Shown: one piece after another, positions 37,413-46,610 of the stretch
Layout: each line of letters begins with the position of its first letter
Numbering within the stretch: position 1 is the first letter of the stretch
Source: Hyphomicrobiales bacterium
GTDB lineage: Bacteria > Pseudomonadota > Alphaproteobacteria > Rhizobiales > Rhizobiaceae
NCBI GenBank assembly: GCA_900472925.1
Contig: UCJU01000003.1
Location: 21,685-85,684 of the forward strand
DNA length: 64,000 nt
Reading direction: 5' to 3'
The notes under the pieces: generated by a model
What the model was told of the DNA's origin: nothing
The model's input: only the letters and a program-made list of their open reading frames with translations
Database searches by the model: none
Position numbers and translations under genes: made by a program

Positions 37413-37853
37413 TCAGCGCTTTGCCAGAGGCTCGGTGTTCCATTCGGGCAAAGGAAACAGCCTGTCGTAGCACCAGTTGAAAACAAACGCATAGACGACG
37501 TAGAACAGCGCGAAGGACACGTCCATGACGAGGGCATGGATGAGGCTGACGTTCAGATACCAAGCGATGAATGGCATGAGGACGACCAGCAAGCCCAACT
37601 CGAAGATGACCGCATGGGCCACGCGCATCGGCATCGTCTTTTGCGTGGTGCCTTTCCAGCGCTGCATGGCGTTGTCGAAGCCGAGATTGTAGAGATAATT
37701 CCAGAGGGTTGCCGCCGTGGCGCTGACGATGCCGACGACGCCGATATCCGTCACCGGTATCTCGAAGGCGATTGCGCCAAGCGGTATGATCAGCGCAAGG
37801 CCAATGATTTCGAAGGACAGGGCGTGGCGGACGCGGTCTTTGATGGAACGCAT
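37413..37853 (-). CDS. PACE-family small multidrug efflux-type membrane protein
   Basis: A 146-residue protein with four hydrophobic segments arranged as two pairs of the 'bacterial transmembrane pair' domain. RVRHALSFEIIGLALIIPLGA and NYLYNLGFDNAMQRWKG in the first half repeat in VRVAHAVIFELGL-like form and FNWCYDRLFPLP in the second. PACE proteins export biocides such as chlorhexidine, or short polyamines. ATG 37853 has GGGAG upstream; the frame is open to 37898. Confidence 0.88.
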   Translation of the reverse strand: MRSIKDRVRHALSFEIIGLALIIPLGAIAFEIPVTDIGVVGIVSATAATLWNYLYNLGFDNAMQRWKGTTQKTMPMRVAHAVIFELGLLVVLMPFIAWYLNVSLIHALVMDVSFALFYVVYAFVFNWCYDRLFPLPEWNTEPLAKR

Positions 37854-37976
37854 GGGATGCTCCCGATGTATCGGGCCGTCCCGAGTTTCAATCGTCATGC
37901 CGGGGTCGTCCCCGTGGGCGTGATATAGAGCTTCGGCAGAACCGCTTCAAGTTCATTGCTAATATGCGACCAAAGA

Positions 37977-38009
37977 AAAAGCCCCGAAGATTTGCTCTTC
38001 GGGGCTTTT
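37977..38009 (-). terminator. Terminator of the GPR gene
   Basis: On the reverse strand a GCCCCGAAGA/TCTTCGGGGC stem with a five-base loop is flanked by an A-run before it and a CTTTTTC run after it. It lies 21 bases past the stop of the giant gene that ends at 38030. Confidence 0.88.
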
Positions 38010-38029
38010 GTATTCGAGATGTCTGCGCC

Positions 38030-41000
38030 TTAGCTGAAGCGTCCTGCCGCATGGGCCAGCATGGTATAGACCTTGCCCGTATCAGATGTGAGGTAGGATT
38101 GCGTGACGGTGCGGTCACGGTCCGTTCTTGCGACGTCAGCAAGCAGCTTTTCGAAATCGGAAATGTAGCGGTCGACAGCGGTACGGAATTCCGTTTCGCG
38201 TTCATACTTGCGCTTGATCTCGTCGAATGTCTGCTGGCCCTTGAGGGTGTAGAGGCGGCGCGTGAAGACGTCGCGTTCGCCGCGCTGGTAACGGCCCCAC
38301 AATTCCACCGATGCATCGTGGTCGATGGCGCGAGCAATATCGACAGACAATGAGTTCAAGGACTCCACGACGTGGCGGGGATTGCGGTTGTCCGTGGCGC
38401 GAGTCTGCGGCTCTTGAGCAGGACGCGGTGTAGGCGCTGTGTTGCCGCTTACGTCCTGACCATCACGCGAGGCACCGCGCAGAAGATCGCTGATCCAGCC
38501 ACCACCTTCTTCGCGGCGCTGTGCAGGGGGCGCAAATCCGGCCTGTGGCGGCACAGGGCGGGTTTCCGTCGGTGCCGTGTTGCGGATGACAGGTGCGGAA
38601 GCGACGACCGGAGCTGCCGGCTGTTGCTGCGGAGCGGGAGCTGGGCGGGCGACGGCTGGGGCAGGCGCAATAACCGGTGCAGACACCTGCGCTGGCTGCT
38701 CGCGCATTTCGGCGCGTGGCTGCGGCTGCTGAACGGGTGCAGGCTTGGTGGCTGCGATGGCACGAGCTGCCGGTTCGGAAATTTCCAACTGCTGTGTGGA
38801 GCGACCGACCAGCTGGGAAATGTCCTGCAACGCCTTGATCTGCTCGGAAACGGCACGGCGCATAGCTGCCGCACTTTCCTTGGCTTCTTCCGGCAGGTCG
38901 AAAGCACCACGCTTGAGTTCTGCACGTGTCGAGTCGAGTTCCTTGCGGATATCGACGCTGGAGCGGCGGATTTCATCCGTTGCGCCGGCAAAGCGGGTAA
39001 CGGCTTCTTCGACGGCTTCGCGCAATGTTTCGCGCATGACGGCTGCCGCAGCGCTGGACTTGTCCGTTGCGCTTCCCATCAGCTTGTCGACATCAGAGAG
39101 CGATGAGGCGACGCCACCGCGAAGACGGTTGACCAACTCGTCGGAGTATTTCTGCGCGTCGGCCATCGTACCTTCGATGGCGCGGCTGGCATCCTGACCG
39201 GCGGAGAGAAGCGCACCACGCATATTTTGCGCTGCCTGCTGTGCTCTCTGTTCGGTTTCGTCCAGCGACTGACCGATCTGGTCGAAGGTAGATCCCAGAT
39301 TGTCACGGAGGTTGCCAGCGACATTTGCCGAACGCTGCTCTGCCTGTGACAGTGTCTGCTCGACTGCATCCATGACGCCGCGCATCGAGGTTTCGATTTC
39401 TTCGGAGCGGGTCAAGAGGCCGACCGAGAGCGACCGCAGGGCTTCCTGGCGTTCTTCCAGCGTACCGGCAAGGCTCGTCTGTGCCGCAGTGAGAAGTTCG
39501 GATGCCTGCGACAGAACGCTGGAGTGTTCTTCGAACCGACCGACGATGCCTGCGACCTGGGAAAGCGTCTGACCGGAGATATTGGCGAGACGATCGATCT
39601 TGCCTTCCAGCAAGCGGCTGGAGCTGGACACCATGTCCGAGGCGCGGGATGCGGATTCCGAGAAGCTGGACGCCGCGGTGCTCAGCGAGTTGTCCGCCGC
39701 GCGGAATTCCTGAGTGGCGCGGACGACTGCGACATTGAGGTTATCGACGGCGTCAGACACGACATTGGCCATGCCGGTATGGGTTTCCGTCAGCTTGGCC
39801 GTGCTCTGGCGTGTGGCATCGACCAACCGGTCGGCTGCATCGTTACCAGCCTTGGCGTAGTCACCGATGGCCTGTTCGACCAGCTGAGCCATGCCGCTGT
39901 TGCTTTCGGCCAGCAGATTTGCGCTCTGCTGGGCGGCGGTGACGATTTTCTCGGCGGCGTTCTGACCAATCGTCGCATATTCGTTGACGAGAGGCTTTGC
40001 CTTTTCCTCGATCAGACGCGACAGTTCCGCAGAACGGCTGGCCAGCATCGAATTGAGTTCGCGTGTTCGCGTGTCGAGAGTGGAGCGGATGGATTCTCCA
40101 CGGGCATCGAGAGCGCCTTCGACACCGGAGAGGGTGTCCGAGATCGCGCCGACCTGCGAGCGGACGATGGCTTCGGCTTCGGCAACCTTGTTGACGATGG
40201 CGTTGCCAGCTTCCGAGAAGGTCTGCGCGACGGCTGCGGCCTGACCGGAGAGACGGCCCTGGGCATCGGAGATGCGTCCAACGATTTCGTTCGAACGCTG
40301 TTCGATGGCGCTGGCGAACTCATCATTGCGCGCCCGGACCTGATCGGCAAATTCCGAGCCGGTTTTGGCCAGACGCTCAGCGGAACGGTTGGCTTCGCCA
40401 TCCATCGTTTCCGCCGCGTTGACAACGGCGTCACGCAGGCTGACGGCGAGGTTGGTGGCTTTGCCTTCGATGGTGCGATTAACGTTTTCAAGGCCGATGT
40501 TCAGCGCGCGATCCATCGTGCCGAGGCGTTCATCGATTCGGGCCGTGCCGCTATCGAGGACGCTGGCGATACGCTGTGTGGCGTCTTCGCTGGTACGAAC
40601 GAAAATCTCGGTCTTGCCGTCCAGCGTCTCGGAAATCTTGAGGCTGGCATCCTCAATGGATGTGTTGACGTTGCCAAGATCGGTCTGGATGCGGGTGCGC
40701 AGCGCACCGATGTTGCTTTCAAGGCGCGCACCGGTCTCATCGAGATGCGTCGATACCTGGCTAACGGACTGCTCGACGCGTGAGGAGAGTGTATCGGCGG
40801 CAGTGCCGATCTCACGGGCTGCATCGCCCAGTTTGAGGGCAACGTCACTGGCGCTGTTGCGCAAGCGCTCTTCCAGATTGGCGCCGCTCGCGTCGATGGT
40901 CTGCTGAAGCGCTTCCTGCTGTGTCTCCAGAGACATTTCCAGCATGCTGGCGCTCGAAGCAATCGTGGTGCCGATGGACATTGTCTGTTCGGACAGGATG

Positions 41001-44000
41001 TCGCTCAAGCGCTCCTGTGCGGTACCGAGTGTGGCACTCAGTGCGCCATGGTGATTGTCGAGTGTCGTGCGAAGCTGGTCGTGCGAGGAAACGAGGTTGT
41101 TTTCGATGCGCGACACACCGCTCTCCATCGTGTCGGAGAAGCGGCCAGCGCCACCTTCGATCGCGGTTTCGATGCGCGTCGCGGCAGTGCTGACCGTTTG
41201 TTCGATCAAATCGCTGTTGCGCTCGACCGATCTTGTGATGGCGTTGGCCTGAACACCCAGCATGGTATCGAGACGAAGGTGGCCGACAGACAGCGCCTCA
41301 TCAAGGGTCGCGGCGGTCGATGCCAGACGTTGTTCGGCACCGGCAACCGACTGGGTGATAGCAGCCGTGCGCGTGTCCAGTGTCTCAGCCATGCGCTCTT
41401 CAGCACCTGATATCGCCATGTCGATGGCCATGGTGCGGCTGTCGAGTGCGTCCGCGATGCGGTCTTCCACACCGGAAACGGCGTTGGCAAGGGCAGCAGT
41501 CCGGCTGTCCAATGTATCGGCGATTCGTCCTTCGACGCCTGACACAGCGCTGGTCAGCGCGTTCGTGCGGCTGTCCATGGTCTCGGCAAGGCGCTCCTCG
41601 GCGGAGGAAAACGCCATGTCGATGGCCATGGTGCGACTGTCGAGCGTGTCTGCGATGCGCTCTTCAACACCTGAAACCACGCTGTTGAGCGCTGCCGTTC
41701 TGCTGTCGAGTGTTTCGGAGATGCGGTTTTCAACGCCCGATACAACGGTGTTGAGCGCAGCTGTTCTGGAATCCAATGTCTCGGTGATGCGTTCTTCTGC
41801 ACCGGAGAATGCCATGTCGATGGCCATGGTACGGCTGTCGAGCGTATCTGCAAGGCGTTCTTCGACGCCGGACACGACATTGTTGAGTGCGCTCGTGCGG
41901 CTGTCCATTGTTGCGGCGATGCGTTCTTCTGCACCGGAGAACGCCATGTCGATGGCCATGGTGCGGCTGTCGAGCGTGTCGGCGAGGCGTTCTTCAACAC
42001 CCGATACAACGGTGTTGAGTGCAGCTGTTCTGGAATCCAATGTCTCGGCGATGCGTTCTTCTACGCCGGAGAAAGCCATGTTGATGGCCGTGGTGCGGCT
42101 ATCGAGCGTGTCGGCGAGGCGTTCTTCGACTCCGGAGACGGCGTTGTTGAATGCGCTCGTGCGGCTGTCCATGGTTTCCGCGATACGTTCTTCCGCACCG
42201 GAGAATGCCATGTCAATGGCCATGGTCCGGCTGTCGAGTGTGTCGGCAATGCGCTCTTCGACGCCTGACACGACGCTGTTGAGGGCGCTTGTGCGGCTGT
42301 CCATGGTTTCGGCGAGACGCTCCTCGGCAGAGGAGAATGCCATGTCGATAGCCATGGTGCGGCTGTCGAGTGTGTCTGCGATCCGCTCTTCGACACCCGA
42401 TACCACGCCGCTTAAGGCAGCGGTTCGGCTATCAAGGGTTTCGGCGATGCGGTCTTCAACGCCGCTAACGACGCTTGTCAGCGCCGTTGTCCCATTGTGA
42501 ATGGTGTCTGAAATGCGGGTTTCGACGCCTGACACAACGGTGTTGAGCGCGGTCGCTCTGGAATCGAGCGTTTCTATCAGACGCTCTTCAGCGCTGGAGA
42601 AAGCCATGTCGATGGCCATTGTGCGGCTGTCGAGCGTGTCTGCAATCCGTTCTTCGACGCCTGAAACCGCGCTGGTCAGTGCACCAGTGCGGCTGTCGAT
42701 GGTTTCGGCGAGGCGTTCTTCTGCTGTCGAAAATGCCATGTCCAGCGCCATCGTACGGCTGTCGAGAGCATCGGCGATGCGCTCTTCCACGCCAGAAACG
42801 ACATTGTTGAGAGCGGATGTTCGGCTATCCAGTGTGTCTGCAATGCGGGTTTCGGCACCTGACACGACATTGGCAAGAGCAGCGGTTCTGCTTTCGAGCG
42901 TGTCGGCAATCCGATCCTCCACACCGGCAACGGCGTTCTGGATTGCTGCTGTGCGGATGTCCAGCGTATCGGCCAGACGATCCTCGACGCCCGAAACGGC
43001 ACCGGTGATGGCGGCGGCACGGCTGTCGAGTGTTTCCGTCAGGCGGCGCTCGACATCGGCAACGATGCTGTTGATGGCGGCTGCGCGCTCATCGAGCAGC
43101 GCTGCAAGGTGCTCGGCCGAGCCAGAGACCGAGCCGGTAATGCTTTCCGTGCGGCTGGCGAGCGCGCTGTCGAAACGTTCCTGGCTGGCAGAGAGCGCGC
43201 TGAACAGGGCGTTGCTGCGTTCCTGGAAGACGGCATCGATATTCTGATGGGTGTTGCTGAATGCGCCGGTGATTTCCGCCGTCCGCGCGCCGATGGCGTC
43301 GCTGAGATCACGGGTGTGGTTTTCGAGGGTGCTTTCCAGCATTTCCTGGCTGGTACCCAAAGCGGTTGCCAGCGCGAAGGACTGATCGGTGAGGGCGGTG
43401 CTGAGGCGCTCGATGCCGGAATTCAGCGTGCCGTCGATGCTGTCGGTACCACCCGCAACGGTTTCGTTGATGCGGGCAAGGCTTTCCATCAGCTTGCTGT
43501 CGAGGCTGCCTGCGCGTTGATCGAAGGCGCTGGTGAATTCTGCCACGCGCTCATCGAAGGCAGAGTTGACGAGACCAACGGTGGTCTGAAGCTTTTCCTC
43601 GAACAGACCCGATCGCAGATCGAGATCCATGATCGCGTCATCGGCAGAGCTTTGCAGGTTCTGGCGGAACGATAGGCCTTTTTCCTCGAGCGTGGATGTC
43701 AGCTTGTCGAGAACATTATCCAGCGAGCCGCCAATGATGGCCTGGCCGCGCTCGATATTCTGACCGAGTTCGAGCGTCCGCTTGGACAACGTATCGTTGA
43801 GGAGGCGGGTGCGCTCCTCCAGGGTCTTGTTGAGATTTTCCGTACCGCTGCTGAGCGTTGAGGCCTGTGTGGCAAACTGGTCGAGAAGCAGGCGACCGCG
43901 ATCATCCAGTGTGGTGCTGAGGTCGTGGAGGCGCAAATCGAACTCGTTCGAAATAGCAGCGCCGGAGGAGTTCAGTGCCTTGAGAAGATTGTCGGTCTTG

Positions 44001-44998
44001 GACGCAATGAGGCTGCCCATGGCTTCCGAAGACACGCGCGACTTTTCGAGCAGTGCTGCGGACCGCGTATCGATCAAGGATGCGAAAGCTTCGCCGCTGG
44101 TCGCCAGACGCATCGAAAGCTCTTCACCGACGATGGAGAGCTCTTCCTTGATCTGGTCTTGCGCGCCCATGATGGACGAACGGATGCGCTCTGCATGATT
44201 GATGATGGCGTCGCGTTCGGCGCTCAGTTCTTCAACGAGGCTGCGGACGCGGGTTTCATTGTCGGCATAGCTGCGCTCAAGAGCGTTCACCTCGGAGTGA
44301 ACGAGTGTTTCAAGCTCGGTGGCGCGGGCAATGGTACGCTCGATGCCGTCGTTCATGGCGGATACTTCGCGGCGAACGGCCTGACCGACGGACATGATGC
44401 GGTCGGAAGCGATGGTTTCCGGCTCGGAGAGGCGAAGGGCGACTTCTGCCATGGAACGGGCAGCGTTACGCAGATCGCGGGCACGCGCCATCATCAGGGC
44501 GAAGGCGAAGAACAGCATGATCGGAACGATGACGCCGACGATGATCGCCATCACGCCGGGAACGGCAAACAGCTCCGCGATGGAGCCGACACTCCAGATC
44601 AGGTTGCCATAAAGCACATGCGCGAGGCCGGCACCGGCAAAGGCCCACAGAACCGAAACGATAGTCGCATTGCGCAGTGCTCCGGTTACCGAGCCTGCGT
44701 CCAGCGATTTCAGGATCATGGCGGGGCTGCGCTTGGAGCCATCATTGGCAGCTTCGAGAGATGGCGATCTCGGTGCCTGTTCGGCGCTGGCAGGTCTTTG
44801 TTGCTGTGGCTGTTCCGCGGGGCGTGTCTTTTCTCTCTCAGGCGCTCTTGGCTTTTCTGGCACTCTGGCCTCCGCAGACTTTGGAGTGGACCTCTTGCGA
44901 GGCTCCGGCTGGGTTTCGTACGCGCCGAGTTGCAAGGCATCTTCAAGTGCCTGGAACGCAGTCTCGTCAATCGAGTCGCTGATCTTGTTGTTCGCCAT
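38030..44998 (-). CDS. gpr: Giant coiled-coil Growth Pole Ring (GPR)-type protein
   Basis: A 2322-residue protein. Residues 1-100 are polar and Pro/Lys-rich, two membrane helices lie at about 111-130 and 146-170, and nearly all the rest is helical with an 11/22-residue rhythm like apolipoproteins. Residues 667-1216 are 25 consecutive 22-residue repeats (pattern SGVEERIADTLDSRT). A Pro/Ala/Gln-rich stretch near 2110-2220 precedes a conserved C-terminal domain of about 120 residues (VVESLNSLSVDIARAI, then LYTLKGQQTFDEI). This matches GPR of Agrobacterium tumefaciens, which forms a ring at the growing pole and is needed for polar growth and rod shape. The start at 44998 follows GAGG; the frame to 45127 is rejected. 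Confidence 0.9.
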   Translation of the reverse strand: MANNKISDSIDETAFQALEDALQLGAYETQPEPRKRSTPKSAEARVPEKPRAPEREKTRPAEQPQQQRPASAEQAPRSPSLEAANDGSKRSPAMILKSLDAGSVTGALRNATIVSVLWAFAGAGLAHVLYGNLIWSVGSIAELFAVPGVMAIIVGVIVPIMLFFAFALMMARARDLRNAARSMAEVALRLSEPETIASDRIMSVGQAVRREVSAMNDGIERTIARATELETLVHSEVNALERSYADNETRVRSLVEELSAERDAIINHAERIRSSIMGAQDQIKEELSIVGEELSMRLATSGEAFASLIDTRSAALLEKSRVSSEAMGSLIASKTDNLLKALNSSGAAISNEFDLRLHDLSTTLDDRGRLLLDQFATQASTLSSGTENLNKTLEERTRLLNDTLSKRTLELGQNIERGQAIIGGSLDNVLDKLTSTLEEKGLSFRQNLQSSADDAIMDLDLRSGLFEEKLQTTVGLVNSAFDERVAEFTSAFDQRAGSLDSKLMESLARINETVAGGTDSIDGTLNSGIERLSTALTDQSFALATALGTSQEMLESTLENHTRDLSDAIGARTAEITGAFSNTHQNIDAVFQERSNALFSALSASQERFDSALASRTESITGSVSGSAEHLAALLDERAAAINSIVADVERRLTETLDSRAAAITGAVSGVEDRLADTLDIRTAAIQNAVAGVEDRIADTLESRTAALANVVSGAETRIADTLDSRTSALNNVVSGVEERIADALDSRTMALDMAFSTAEERLAETIDSRTGALTSAVSGVEERIADTLDSRTMAIDMAFSSAEERLIETLDSRATALNTVVSGVETRISDTIHNGTTALTSVVSGVEDRIAETLDSRTAALSGVVSGVEERIADTLDSRTMAIDMAFSSAEERLAETMDSRTSALNSVVSGVEERIADTLDSRTMAIDMAFSGAEERIAETMDSRTSAFNNAVSGVEERLADTLDSRTTAINMAFSGVEERIAETLDSRTAALNTVVSGVEERLADTLDSRTMAIDMAFSGAEERIAATMDSRTSALNNVVSGVEERLADTLDSRTMAIDMAFSGAEERITETLDSRTAALNTVVSGVENRISETLDSRTAALNSVVSGVEERIADTLDSRTMAIDMAFSSAEERLAETMDSRTNALTSAVSGVEGRIADTLDSRTAALANAVSGVEDRIADALDSRTMAIDMAISGAEERMAETLDTRTAAITQSVAGAEQRLASTAATLDEALSVGHLRLDTMLGVQANAITRSVERNSDLIEQTVSTAATRIETAIEGGAGRFSDTMESGVSRIENNLVSSHDQLRTTLDNHHGALSATLGTAQERLSDILSEQTMSIGTTIASSASMLEMSLETQQEALQQTIDASGANLEERLRNSASDVALKLGDAAREIGTAADTLSSRVEQSVSQVSTHLDETGARLESNIGALRTRIQTDLGNVNTSIEDASLKISETLDGKTEIFVRTSEDATQRIASVLDSGTARIDERLGTMDRALNIGLENVNRTIEGKATNLAVSLRDAVVNAAETMDGEANRSAERLAKTGSEFADQVRARNDEFASAIEQRSNEIVGRISDAQGRLSGQAAAVAQTFSEAGNAIVNKVAEAEAIVRSQVGAISDTLSGVEGALDARGESIRSTLDTRTRELNSMLASRSAELSRLIEEKAKPLVNEYATIGQNAAEKIVTAAQQSANLLAESNSGMAQLVEQAIGDYAKAGNDAADRLVDATRQSTAKLTETHTGMANVVSDAVDNLNVAVVRATQEFRAADNSLSTAASSFSESASRASDMVSSSSRLLEGKIDRLANISGQTLSQVAGIVGRFEEHSSVLSQASELLTAAQTSLAGTLEERQEALRSLSVGLLTRSEEIETSMRGVMDAVEQTLSQAEQRSANVAGNLRDNLGSTFDQIGQSLDETEQRAQQAAQNMRGALLSAGQDASRAIEGTMADAQKYSDELVNRLRGGVASSLSDVDKLMGSATDKSSAAAAVMRETLREAVEEAVTRFAGATDEIRRSSVDIRKELDSTRAELKRGAFDLPEEAKESAAAMRRAVSEQIKALQDISQLVGRSTQQLEISEPAARAIAATKPAPVQQPQPRAEMREQPAQVSAPVIAPAPAVARPAPAPQQQPAAPVVASAPVIRNTAPTETRPVPPQAGFAPPAQRREEGGGWISDLLRGASRDGQDVSGNTAPTPRPAQEPQTRATDNRNPRHVVESLNSLSVDIARAIDHDASVELWGRYQRGERDVFTRRLYTLKGQQTFDEIKRKYERETEFRTAVDRYISDFEKLLADVARTDRDRTVTQSYLTSDTGKVYTMLAHAAGRFS
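41351..43000 (-). repeat. 25 tandem 66-base coding repeats inside the GPR gene
   Basis: Twenty-five in-frame units of 66 bases (22 residues) with no gaps. Two unit types alternate over much of the array, SGVEERIADTLDSRTMAIDM and a second type beginning AFS.AEER and ending DSRT.ALN, giving a 132-base super-repeat. Such an array should expand or contract by recombination without breaking frame. Confidence 0.93.
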
Positions 44999-45476
44999 GC
45001 GGTTACGCCTCGTTACATATACGCCCGGCCTCATGCCGTGCATCCCATCGCCGCCTGCGTTGGGATATCCGCCATCATGCCTCAAGACACGATACCTCGC
45101 GGTATATAGTGCCTCGTTTCTTACCAATTCCCTGAGAGCCGGTCTTCAGCCACCCAGACAACGACATTTACGCACCGAAATTCACGTAACCGGACTGAGG
45201 TTATGCGAGACGGCAGTACCGTAGTGACACATTCGAGGCTTTTAAACAATTAAGCCACAAGAGAGCATTGGCCAAGTGGCGGTTTGTTAACAGTTTTTAA
45301 ACTCTGACTTCGCGCGAAAGGCCTTGTTTCATATAAGCTTACCATAAATTAACCATAGCGGAAGATTTCCACCGTCCGTGTGCCCCATTTTCATCTCATC
45401 CTAGGCCTATCTGCTTAGAACCAGCACATATGTGCCTCAAAACAAGAAACATGAGCCAACCGAGGAAACTTTTAAA
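44999..45476. other. Intergenic region between GPR and Hpt genes
   Basis: Nothing coding is convincing. The right half is AT-rich, with TTAA motifs at 45242, 45250, 45287, 45297 and 45349; the last reads TTAACCAT, the half-site favoured by the cell-cycle regulator CtrA. The two at 45287 and 45297 are six, not seven, bases apart. Divergent promoters for gpr and hpt are expected here. Confidence 0.45.
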
Positions 45477-45845
45477 ATGGCAGCGGTGAGTATAGCATTT
45501 GACGCCCCAGACAATTTTGGCGGCGCATCGCAGATGAGCAGCAAACCCATAGATTTCGCCCATCTGGCGCGTCAGACCATGGGCGACAAGGAGTTGGAGA
45601 TCGAAATCCTCCAGCTGTTTACACGCAATGCGCGCACGTTGCTGCACGATCTCGCCACTGTCAACGAGATAGAGATGAAGGGCGTCGCCCATCGTCTAAA
45701 GGGTTCCGCAGATGCCGTGGGGGCGTTTCAGGTGGCGGCGGCGGCCGAAGCCATTGAAAATGGCAGTCGCGATGCGGCAGCACTTTCAAAAGTTGCGACG
45801 ACCGTGATCGAAGCTGAGAATTTCATTCTGAAACTCTGCCGCTAG
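45477..45845 (+). CDS. Histidine phosphotransfer (Hpt) domain protein
   Basis: A 122-residue free-standing Hpt protein. The phosphorylated histidine is His72 in VAHRLKGSADAVGA, in a four-helix bundle (QLFTRNARTLLHDL before it, VAAAAEAIENGSR after). Such proteins pass phosphate between a hybrid kinase and a response regulator; in this order ChpT carries cell-cycle signals, but this is a small classic Hpt and not ChpT. The partner is unknown. A GAGGAA site supports ATG 45477 rather than GTG 45432. Confidence 0.87.
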   Translation: MAAVSIAFDAPDNFGGASQMSSKPIDFAHLARQTMGDKELEIEILQLFTRNARTLLHDLATVNEIEMKGVAHRLKGSADAVGAFQVAAAAEAIENGSRDAAALSKVATTVIEAENFILKLCR

Positions 45846-45867
45846 TCCCGTCTGCTCAAATCTTTTC

Positions 45868-45928
45868 GGGCCGGTTTCGCCTGGCAACCGCATTGACGGG
45901 TTGCCAAGCGGGGCCGGTCTTTCTATTT
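45868..45928 (+). terminator. Large hairpin terminator after the Hpt gene
   Basis: Left arm 45871-45889 and right arm 45898-45916 form a long imperfect stem with TGGCAACC/GGTTGCCA at its core and CCGG/CCGG at its base, followed by TCTTTCTATTT. Confidence 0.75.
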
Positions 45929-45967
45929 GTTTAGAAACATTCTCAACACGTTTCTGGATTGCCTGAC

Positions 45968-46288
45968 ATGACCAAACTGACCATCGTTGCCTTCGACGGC
46001 ACGCAGCACGACCTCGATGTGAGCAATGGCTCCACCGTCATGGAAGTTGCCGTCCGCAGCTCCGTGCCCGGTATCGATGCCGAATGCGGTGGCGCCTGTG
46101 CTTGCGCAACCTGTCATGTCTATGTCGATGATGCGTGGTCGGACCGGGTGGGACCACCTGAGCCGATGGAAGAGGATATGCTGGATTTCGCTGTCGATGT
46201 TCGCCCGACATCGCGGCTGTCCTGTCAGATCAAGATGTCGGATGCGCTGGACGGTCTGGTCGTGCACGTACCGGAACGTCAGGGCTGA
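45968..46288 (+). CDS. [2Fe-2S] ferredoxin, adrenodoxin type
   Basis: A 106-residue electron carrier. The cluster ligands lie in [12 protein letters not shown] (pattern Cx5Cx2C, with one extra Cys between them) and RLSCQIKM near the end. The adrenodoxin/putidaredoxin-type acidic stretch [10 protein letters not shown] follows the loop. Such ferredoxins serve Fe-S cluster assembly or oxygenases; no partner gene is adjacent. ATG 45968 is preferred over a TTG at 45959. Confidence 0.93.
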   Translation: MTKLTIVAFDGTQHDLDVSNGSTVMEVAVRSSVPGIDAECGGACACATCHVYVDDAWSDRVGPPEPMEEDMLDFAVDVRPTSRLSCQIKMSDALDGLVVHVPERQG

Positions 46289-46315
46289 TCGATAAGCTTA
46301 CGCTCTTCCAGCCAC

Positions 46316-46358
46316 AAAAAGCCTCGCCTTCCGTTTCGTGGGACAAGCGAGGCGAGGT
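46316..46358 (-). terminator. Rho-independent terminator on the reverse strand
   Basis: CCTCGCCT at 46322-46329 and AGGCGAGG at 46350-46357 form the main stem, with further pairing inside the loop; on the reverse strand it runs into TTTTT (46320-46316). The nearest annotated reverse gene ends about 250 bases away at 46611, so it probably ends a separate transcript. Confidence 0.7.
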
Positions 46359-46440
46359 GGGCACGTCACCATCAGGCGAAGGAGGAGGCGCCTGCGGTTA
46401 TGGACGCGCCAGGAGAGCGAAAATCAAACTCCGGCAAGCT
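46316..46440 (-). ncRNA. Candidate anti-Shine-Dalgarno small RNA
   Basis: Reading the reverse strand, a GGCG/CGCC stem at 46392-46375 presents a CCTCCTCCTT loop, then about 15 bases of spacer, then a terminator whose stem CCTCGCCT/AGGCGAGG (46350-46357 with 46322-46329) ends in TTTTTGTGG. Exposed CCUCC loops plus a rho-independent terminator are the layout of several alphaproteobacterial trans-acting sRNAs. The 5' end is not determined; 46440 is a guess. Confidence 0.45.
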
Positions 46441-46610
46441 ATAAATCCAGAATATTTCCAGCCTCATCGATACGCTATTTTCGCGATTACATCCATGACT
46501 AGAACTTAATGATCATTATCCGGCAAAACGAATAAGGCGGCGCAATCTTAAGGTGAGAATTCACGTGAAGGAAGCACTGTAAACCTCTGGTAGCATTTGC
46601 GGCAGGTGAT

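Larger units (their letters stand above)
46289..46610. other. Intergenic region with a candidate reverse-strand sRNA
   Basis: No protein gene. On the reverse strand a stem-loop at 46375-46392 exposes CCTCCTCCTT and is followed by a complete terminator at 46316-46358; see the separate entries. The right part, 46440-46600, is AT-rich and could hold its promoter. Confidence 0.5.

Noticed and set aside
41262-42500. Long open frames on the forward strand opposite the GPR repeats
   Set aside because: They are the antisense of the 66-base repeat; an open frame in one unit is open in all of them. The peptides are Ser/Arg-rich shadows.
41351-43000. CRISPR-like regular repeats
   Set aside because: The units are contiguous and coding, without spacers, and in frame within a giant protein.
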